Assembly (NCBI GenBank): GCA_029858545.1
Contig: JAOUFA010000267.1
Coordinates: 1 to 5,336 of the forward strand
Length of the DNA stretch: 5,336 nucleotides
From: Betaproteobacteria bacterium
GTDB taxonomy: Bacteria; Pseudomonadota; Gammaproteobacteria; Burkholderiales; SG8-39
Reading direction: 5' to 3'
Part shown: positions 1 to 5,336 of the stretch, in pieces
How the letters are laid out: every line of letters begins with the position of its first letter
Numbering within the stretch: position 1 is the stretch's first letter
Program-made: the position numbers and the translations under genes
The notes under the pieces: model-generated
The model's input: the letters and a program-made list of their open reading frames with translations, nothing else
Databases searched by the model: none
What the model was told of the DNA's origin: nothing

Positions 1-6
1 TCGATT

Positions 7-15
7 CCCCTTCCT
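7..15 (-). promoter_or_regulatory. Probable ribosome-binding site of a leftward gene beyond the window edge
   Basis: Read on the minus strand this is AGGAAGGGG, a long purine run close to the Shine-Dalgarno consensus. Six bases (AATCGA) remain before the window ends, so a start codon at or just past the edge would have normal spacing. It lies downstream of the leftward promoter candidate at 44-72. No start codon is visible, so the gene itself is inferred. Confidence 0.45.
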
Positions 16-43
16 GCGCAAGCGATCCGATGGTTCGCGGCGC

Positions 44-72
44 ACTATAGACCGATTGATTCCGGTACGCAA
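44..72 (-). promoter_or_regulatory. Candidate sigma70 promoter firing leftward, away from panD
   Basis: On the minus strand TTGCGT (67-72) is followed after exactly 17 bases by TATAGT (44-49). The -10 box matches TATAAT at five of six bases and the spacing is optimal; the -35 box matches TTGACA at only three of six. Transcription would begin near position 37 and run through the ribosome-binding site at 7-15. The agreement of promoter, leader and ribosome-binding site on one strand is the main support. The -35 box sits inside an imperfect palindrome at 64-80. Confidence 0.4.
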
Positions 73-88
73 AACGCACCGGCGCGAT

Positions 89-118
89 TTGGCACGCCGC
101 GCCTATCGCGGGTAGGAT
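89..118 (+). promoter_or_regulatory. Candidate sigma70 promoter for panD
   Basis: TTGGCA (89-94; five of six bases match TTGACA) is separated by 18 bases from TAGGAT (113-118; four of six match TATAAT). It points toward panD and would leave a leader of roughly 80 bases before the start at 208. It lies back to back with the leftward candidate at 44-72, with the two -35 boxes 16 bp apart. Exact 6-bp inverted arms CGCGAT (83-88) and ATCGCG (105-110) bracket the -35 box and could be an operator, but arms this short are expected by chance in GC-rich DNA. Confidence 0.35.
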
Positions 119-207
119 CACGCTGATCTTCGAAGCGACACCCCCAGTTTCGCCACCCGCCGTTTGCCGTACCCGTATTCAGCCACACTCGAGGCGTCCA
201 GTTCATC

Positions 208-567
208 ATGCTGCGAACCATGCTCCAGGCCAAGCTGCACCGCGTGATCGTCACGCGCGCGGACCTCAACTACGAAGGATCGTGCGGCATCGACGAGGCG
301 CTTCTCGAGGCCGCCGGGCTGCGCGAATTTCAGTACATTGAGCTCTACAACGTGAACAACGGCGAACGTTTCACGACCTATATCATCAAGGCACGCCGCG
401 ATTCAGGGGAAATCTCGCTCAACGGCGCGGCCGCGCGCAAGGCGGCGATCGGAGACCCTCTCATCATTTGCGCCTACGCCAGCTATACCGAGGACGAACT
501 GGCGCATCACCGCCCGGCCGTCGTGCTGGTCGACGCGGAAAACCGACCTCGCGCGCCGCGCTCCTGA
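208..567 (+). CDS. panD: Aspartate 1-decarboxylase proenzyme (PanD)
   Basis: PanD decarboxylates L-aspartate to beta-alanine in the cytoplasm; beta-alanine is then joined to pantoate to make pantothenate, the coenzyme A precursor. The 119-residue product spans nearly the whole family length (about 115-130 residues). The sequence YEGSC holds Gly24-Ser25, the bond the family cleaves to produce a short beta chain and an alpha chain with an N-terminal pyruvoyl cofactor. Other family landmarks are present: Lys9, Tyr22, Arg54 in NGERFTTY, Tyr58, and Asn72 in the SLNGAAA loop. The start at 208 is chosen because it gives exactly this canonical numbering. The ribosome-binding site is poor: the nearest purine block, GAGG at 191-194, is 13 bases upstream. 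The Met at 220 would remove conserved N-terminal residues. The last residues (RPRAPRS) are unconserved. The gene stands alone and converges on the transporter operon. It looks intact and functional. Confidence 0.97.
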   Translation: MLRTMLQAKLHRVIVTRADLNYEGSCGIDEALLEAAGLREFQYIELYNVNNGERFTTYIIKARRDSGEISLNGAAARKAAIGDPLIICAYASYTEDELAHHRPAVVLVDAENRPRAPRS

Positions 568-572
568 GTTGA

Positions 573-1619
<1,047 letters not shown>

Positions 1620-1625
1620 AGGATC

Positions 1626-2720
1626 CTAAGCCTGATACAGCCAGCAGCGAACGCGCCGCCCGGGCGATACTTCGGCGAGCTCGGGTTCGTGTTCCTCGCA
1701 GCGCGCTCGCACGCTATCGTGGATACGCTGGCAACGCTCGCGGAAGCGGCAACCGCGCGGCACGTTGATCGTGTCGAGCACCTCGCCTTCGATCGCGGGC
1801 AGCCGACCCTTCTCGCGCAGGTTTCGCTCCTGCGGAATCGACGCGAGCAACGCCTGGGTATAGGGATGTCCGCCGCCTCCCTCGGTCAGTACCTCTGCTG
1901 CCGGTCCCGATTCCATGACGCGCCCGCCGTACATCACCGCAACGCGGTCGGACAGGCGCACAATCACGCCGATGTCGTGGCTGATCAGCACCATCGTCAT
2001 CCCCAGCCGCTCGCGCAACTCGGCAAGCAGATCGACGATGCGCGCCTGAATCGTCGCGTCTAGTCCGGTAGTCGGTTCATCCGCGATCAGCAGGCGCGGC
2101 TCGGCGGCGAGCGCCATCGCGATCATCGCGCGCTGGCACATGCCGCCCGAGAGGCCATGCGGGTGGTTGTCGTAGCGCAGCCGCGGCGAGTCAATGCGCA
2201 CCTCGCCAAGCCAGTGAATCGCGCGCTCGCGCGCCTCGTGCGCGGTTTTCACGCCCGTGTGCAGCCGAACGGTCTCGGCGATCTGCCTTCCGATCGTCTC
2301 GAAGGGGTTCATCGCCGCCTTCGGATTCTGGAAAATCATCGCGATCCGGCGTCCGCGCACTCCCGTGAGGTTGCGTTCGGCTTGCGCCCGCCAGCCGCGT
2401 TCATCTTTTTCCACACCCATGATGCGTCCGTCGCGGCGCTCGAGCGCGACATGCCGCCCGAGCCCTTCCAGGAGTTCACGCGGCGTGCCGTCGTCGAACA
2501 CGACCCGGCCGGTGACGATGCCGGGCTGTGCGCTGACCAACCCCATCGCCGAAAGCATGGTGACGCTCTTGCCGCTGCCACTCTCGCCGACCACGCCAAG
2601 CGTTTCGCCCTGTGCGACCTCGAGATCCACTCCGTCCACGGAACGCACGAAGGCCTGCTTGACGCGCGAGTGAAAATAGGTTCGCAGGTCCTCGATGCGG
2701 AGGATGGGCTGGGAACTCAT
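1626..2720 (-). CDS. DppD/OppD-like ABC transporter ATP-binding protein
   Basis: This is the first ATPase of the importer and would pair with the ATPase at 573-1619 to hydrolyse ATP for uptake. The 364-residue product has Walker A GESGSGKS (45-52), Q-loop Gln131 in MIFQNP, signature LSGGMCQR (190-197), Walker B LLIADEP (210-216), D-loop TGLD (218-221) and switch His248. It then has HPYTQALL (285-292) and a C-terminal oligopeptide domain beginning GCRF (323). Cysteines 324, 330, 341 and 359 form a quartet that may bind an Fe-S cluster. Between Walker A and the Q-loop there are about 30 extra residues (roughly 77-118, charged, RRDG and KDERG), so the protein is longer than the usual 325-335. 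Cys195 replaces the customary Arg of LSGGMRQR. The frame stays open upstream into the permease gene, but the start at 2720 is chosen because the family N-terminus begins there, it forms an ATGA overlap with the permease stop, and AAGGTGG lies 9 bases upstream. Confidence 0.95.
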   Translation of the reverse strand: MSSQPILRIEDLRTYFHSRVKQAFVRSVDGVDLEVAQGETLGVVGESGSGKSVTMLSAMGLVSAQPGIVTGRVVFDDGTPRELLEGLGRHVALERRDGRIMGVEKDERGWRAQAERNLTGVRGRRIAMIFQNPKAAMNPFETIGRQIAETVRLHTGVKTAHEARERAIHWLGEVRIDSPRLRYDNHPHGLSGGMCQRAMIAMALAAEPRLLIADEPTTGLDATIQARIVDLLAELRERLGMTMVLISHDIGVIVRLSDRVAVMYGGRVMESGPAAEVLTEGGGGHPYTQALLASIPQERNLREKGRLPAIEGEVLDTINVPRGCRFRERCQRIHDSVRARCEEHEPELAEVSPGRRVRCWLYQA

Positions 2721-3613
2721 CGCCGCTGTCCACCTTCGAACATGTTGTTGAGTCCGTCGCCCAGCAGGTGAAAGCCGAGTACCGTCGCGAGGATCGCGAG
2801 TGCCGGCGCGCTCGAGACCCAGAGATTGCCCTGCAGCAGGTAATTCGCCCCGGCCTGCACCATATTGCCCCAGGAAGGCGTGGGCTCCTGCACGCCGAAG
2901 CCGAGGTAGGACAGGCTCGTCTCGATCAGCACCGCCTCGGCCATGCCGAGCGTCGCCTGGATTAGCAGCAGCGTACGGCAGTTGTACCAGAGGATGTGGC
3001 GGAACACGATCGCACGCGGGGGCACGCCGAGCGCCACCGCCGATTCGATGAAGTTGCGCGCCTTGAGCATCAATACCTTGCCCTTCACCAGCGTCGCGAC
3101 AGTCGGCGCGGTGGTAAGACCGACCACCGCCATGATGGTGTAGATGCCCGGCTTGAACGCGGCGATCACCAGCAGCATCAGCACCAGGCGCGGCATCGAA
3201 TCGACCAGGTTGCTGAGGTACGTCACTCCCATCTCGGCGCGTCCGCCGCGATAGCCGGCGAGCACCCCGAGGAGAGCGCCGAGCGTGAGCGCGATGGCGA
3301 TCGACAACAACCCTGGCAGGAAATAGGCCTGGATACCGAGAATCAGACGGGTGAGGATGTCGCGCCCCATGAAATCGGTACCGAGCAGATACCCCTGTTC
3401 GATCGGACCCAGCAGCATCGCCTGCAAATCCATCGCCTCGGGGTCGCGCGGCAGCCAGTGCAACGCGCCCAATGCATACGAGACGAGCACCAGCACCGCG
3501 ACCGCCGCACCGTAGAGCACGCGCCAGCGATCGGCGCGCCGCGCCGTCGACCACGCCGACAACTGCGAATACTCGCTGACACGCTCCTGCGCCTGGGAGT
3601 AACGGGTGGTCAT
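2717..3613 (-). CDS. DppC/OppC-like ABC transporter permease
   Basis: This is one of the two inner-membrane subunits that form the translocation channel. The 298-residue product has a cytoplasmic N-terminal stretch rich in polar residues (1-31), a first membrane segment at about 32-52, and the family motif LGTDFMGRDILTRLILG (77-93). Further hydrophobic segments follow near 98-120, 140-165, 214-235 and 268-284. The EAA loop that contacts an ATPase is at about 188-208 (ESAVALGVPPRAIVFRHIL), and the conserved ETSLSYLGFGVQEPTPSWG is at 231-249. The protein ends in the usual LLGDGLNN region. RHIL is followed by WYNC rather than the common PN, a mild departure. The gene begins 6 bp after the preceding permease stop with no convincing Shine-Dalgarno, so translation is probably coupled. 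Its stop overlaps the start of the next ATPase gene in ATGA. The length is normal for the family. Confidence 0.95.
   Translation of the reverse strand: MTTRYSQAQERVSEYSQLSAWSTARRADRWRVLYGAAVAVLVLVSYALGALHWLPRDPEAMDLQAMLLGPIEQGYLLGTDFMGRDILTRLILGIQAYFLPGLLSIAIALTLGALLGVLAGYRGGRAEMGVTYLSNLVDSMPRLVLMLLVIAAFKPGIYTIMAVVGLTTAPTVATLVKGKVLMLKARNFIESAVALGVPPRAIVFRHILWYNCRTLLLIQATLGMAEAVLIETSLSYLGFGVQEPTPSWGNMVQAGANYLLQGNLWVSSAPALAILATVLGFHLLGDGLNNMFEGGQRR
2730..2736 (-). promoter_or_regulatory. Ribosome-binding site deciding the ATPase start at 2720
   Basis: On the minus strand this reads AAGGTGG, one base from AAGGAGG, and sits 9 bases before the ATG at 2720-2718, inside the 3' end of the permease gene. 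It supports that start over the long upstream extension of the same open frame into the permease gene. Confidence 0.6.
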
Positions 3614-3619
3614 GGGAAA

Positions 3620-4597
3620 CTACTCGTGCGACGCACGCGGATTGACCGCAACATAGACCGCACGATGCGCGAAGCTTGCCAGCCGCACCACCAGCGCCGC
3701 CGCCATCGCGATTCCCATGATCACGGGGAAATCGCGATCCTGCGCGGCCTGCCAGGCGAGCCTTCCCAGTCCCGGCCAATTGAATACCTGCTCGACGATG
3801 ATCGCCCCGCCGAGGACGAAAGGTATCTTCGAGGCGACGATTTCCGCCACCGGCAGCACCAGCGCTTCCTTGTAGGCGTGACGCCAAACCGAGGCACCCT
3901 TGGCGCGTGCGGTGCGCACGTACTCCTCGTTCAGCACACGCGCGACTTCCTCCCGAAGATGGCGCACCGCCTCACTAAGCGTGCCGCTCGCCAGTCCCAG
4001 CAGCAGCAGCGGCAACAGTGCGTACAACCAGACCATCTGCCCTTCGCCGCCGCTCGCAGACAGGATCGGAAAGATGCCGAACTGCCTGGAGAAGACGAAG
4101 ATCACGATATAGCCGAGCCAGAATACCGGCAACGCCGAGACAACGTACACCGCCATGGTCAGCACGGCCACCCGTCGGCTGTCTGGACGCAGCGCGCCAT
4201 ACACCGCGATCGGCACCGCCACCGCGAGCGTCACGAACAATGCGCCGACGGTGAGAAACAAGGTGCGCAGACCGCTGGCGACGATCTCCTGAGCGACTGG
4301 CTGTCCGGTACGCAGCGAATTACCGAAGTCGCCATGCAACAGATTGCCGACCCAGGAGAGATACTGTCCATACCAGGTTTTCGGGATATTGAGCGCCTCG
4401 TACACCGCATCGCGCTCGGCGCCCGCGGGCAAATTTCCGCCCAACAGCGCCGCCACCGGGTCGCCCGGCGCGAGCGCCAGAATTGCGAACACCGTGAGGC
4501 TCACGCCGACCAGCAGCGCCGCGGTGGCCGCAAGTTCGCGCGCCAGCACGCGACCAACGGCAGCCAGCGCGGCGATCTTCGATCTCCCGGGAATCAT
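3620..4597 (-). CDS. DppB/OppB-like ABC transporter permease
   Basis: This is the other inner-membrane channel subunit and the expected partner of the permease at 2717-3613. The 325-residue product has a first membrane segment at about 22-43. It is followed by ALAPGDPVAALLGG (41-54), the family's periplasmic start motif, and GDFGNSLRTGQPV (89-101), another hallmark. More hydrophobic segments lie near 112-135, 145-170, 188-205, 255-272 and 291-308. The EAA loop is at 225-246 (EYVRTARAKGASVWRHAYKEAL), and the strongly conserved VEQVFNWPGLGRL is at 268-280. The usual RHAL..PV form of the EAA loop is here HAYKEALVLPV. The start at 4597 gives a normal-length N-terminus, although the ribosome-binding site is weak (GGCGG, 4 bases upstream). 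It lies 33 bp after the binding-protein stop and 6 bp before the next permease, consistent with one operon. Confidence 0.95.
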   Translation of the reverse strand: MIPGRSKIAALAAVGRVLARELAATAALLVGVSLTVFAILALAPGDPVAALLGGNLPAGAERDAVYEALNIPKTWYGQYLSWVGNLLHGDFGNSLRTGQPVAQEIVASGLRTLFLTVGALFVTLAVAVPIAVYGALRPDSRRVAVLTMAVYVVSALPVFWLGYIVIFVFSRQFGIFPILSASGGEGQMVWLYALLPLLLLGLASGTLSEAVRHLREEVARVLNEEYVRTARAKGASVWRHAYKEALVLPVAEIVASKIPFVLGGAIIVEQVFNWPGLGRLAWQAAQDRDFPVIMGIAMAAALVVRLASFAHRAVYVAVNPRASHE

Positions 4598-4630
4598 CGT
4601 ACCGCCGCGGTCCGCGCGCCTAGACTTGTT

Positions 4631-5336
4631 CTATTTTCCCTTGGCTGTTCCCTGCGGCGCCGAGGACTCGCCGCCGCTCCCTATCGACCAGGTGTCGGCG
4701 TACGAGAAGAACTTGTACGGATGAATTTCCACCCCGCGCAGCTTGCGGTGATACGCGGAGTAGTTGGTCAGCGTCCAGAGGAATGTATAGGGATTCTCCT
4801 CAGCGAGCATGGCATGCAACTTGCGGTAGATGGTACGCCGCTTCTCATGGTCGAGGGTTAGCTTCGACTCGACCAGCAGGCTGTCGACCTCGGGGTTCGA
4901 GTACCCGCCGAAGTTGTTGTGCCAGGCGCCAATCTCACCAGAATGGAACAGCGACGAGATATCCGCGGAGTCGTCGAACACCCAGGACGCGAATACGATG
5001 TCGAATTGGTGCGCCATGAACACCGCCTCCTTCCAGGCCTGCCATTCGCTGAACTCGACGTTGATTTGCGCGCCGACCTGCTGCAGGTAGTTCTTGAACG
5101 CAAGCACCACGCGCTTGACCGCCTCGCTCTCCTGCGCGATCGGTACCTTGAGGGTCAGTACGAGCTTCTTGCCGTCGCGGGCGAGCACACCGTCGGCACC
5201 CTTCACGAAGCCGGCGTCGGCGAGCAACTTCTTCGCTTCCGTGGGGTTGTAGGCGAGCGGCTTCACGTCGAGGTTATAGGCCCACGAACCCGGCGCGAAG
5301 GGCCCCGATATGACCGTCCCCTGCCCATTAAAGAAC
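4631..5336 (-). CDS. Periplasmic solute-binding protein of a peptide/nickel-type ABC transporter (C-terminal part, cut by window edge)
   Basis: The frame is open to the right edge and 234 residues are visible, about the last two-fifths of a family 5 solute-binding protein (SBP_bac_5), usually 500-600 residues long. The visible part begins FFNGQGTVISGPFAPGSWAY, a typical stretch of this family. NPTEAKKLLADAGF follows, the canonical helix before the second lobe. Later landmarks are the W-rich EWQAWKEAVF, HQFDIVFASW, FHSGEIGAWHNNFGGYSNPE and the C-terminal ENPYTFLWTLTNYSAYHRKL. A GTG at 5266 could be mistaken for a start but is internal, because family homology continues upstream of it. The signal peptide is outside the window. 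The protein would bind substrate in the periplasm and deliver it to the permeases encoded just downstream. The ligand pocket cannot be interpreted from this part, so peptide, nickel complex or another ligand remains open. Confidence 0.93.
   Translation of the reverse strand, partial: FFNGQGTVISGPFAPGSWAYNLDVKPLAYNPTEAKKLLADAGFVKGADGVLARDGKKLVLTLKVPIAQESEAVKRVVLAFKNYLQQVGAQINVEFSEWQAWKEAVFMAHQFDIVFASWVFDDSADISSLFHSGEIGAWHNNFGGYSNPEVDSLLVESKLTLDHEKRRTIYRKLHAMLAEENPYTFLWTLTNYSAYHRKLRGVEIHPYKFFSYADTWSIGSGGESSAPQGTAKGK

Noticed and set aside
45..269. Minus-strand open frame of 74 codons across the panD upstream region
   Set aside because: It begins inside panD, crosses the promoter region, and its translation resembles no family I know; it looks like a chance open frame.
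2157..2771. Plus-strand open frame of 204 codons
   Set aside because: It is antisense to the DppD-like ATPase, including its Walker A and signature motifs, and no recognisable domain is present.
2721..3887. N-terminal extension of the DppD-like ATPase frame up to 3887, giving a 753-residue protein
   Set aside because: The extension is an out-of-frame reading of the permease genes. Family homology, the ribosome-binding site at 2730-2736 and the ATGA overlap all place the start at 2720.
4598..4630. Possible attenuator hairpin (CGCGGACCGCG) between the binding-protein gene and the first permease
   Set aside because: Only a 4-bp stem with a 3-base loop forms and there is no T-tract; in such GC-rich sequence this is expected by chance.
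2996..4861. Very long plus-strand open frame (621 codons) antisense to the permeases and binding protein
   Set aside because: It lies opposite three clearly conserved genes, its translation is dominated by Arg, His, Gln and Asp with no domain-like pattern, and long antisense open frames are common in GC-rich genes with strong third-position bias.

Overview
The window is GC-rich, densely packed bacterial chromosome, most likely from a beta- or gammaproteobacterium. The PanD sequence and the Gram-negative style of dipeptide-type ABC operon fit that, but no marker here fixes the genus. There are two unrelated transcription units. On the plus strand, panD (208-567) encodes aspartate 1-decarboxylase, which supplies beta-alanine for pantothenate and coenzyme A. 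On the minus strand, reading from the right edge leftward, there is a complete cluster of peptide/nickel-type (Dpp/Opp, PepT family) ABC transporter genes. These are a solute-binding protein (5' end cut by the window edge, 4631-5336), two inner-membrane permeases (3620-4597 and 2717-3613) and two ATPases (1626-2720 and 573-1619).

Layout. Positions 1-207 are non-coding and look like a divergent promoter region. A sigma70-like promoter points left at 44-72, followed by a strong purine-rich ribosome-binding site at 7-15, which suggests a gene starting just off the left edge. A second sigma70-like promoter points right at 89-118 toward panD. panD and the last transporter gene converge tail to tail with only 5 bp between their stop codons, and no terminator hairpin fits there. 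The transporter genes are tightly spaced (33 bp, 6 bp, a 4-bp ATGA overlap, then 6 bp), as expected of a single operon transcribed from beyond the right edge.

How the genes work together. The binding protein would capture a substrate in the periplasm and hand it to the two-permease channel. Import would be powered by the ATPase heterodimer. The substrate cannot be read from the sequence; di/oligopeptides are the default guess, but nickel chelates, opines and sugars are all carried by relatives. PanD has no evident functional link to the transporter. Nothing resembles a mobile element, CRISPR array, RNA gene or new defence system. The points worth a second look are an approximately 30-residue insertion in one ATPase, cysteine quartets in both ATPases that could hold Fe-S clusters, and the compact divergent and convergent gene junctions.
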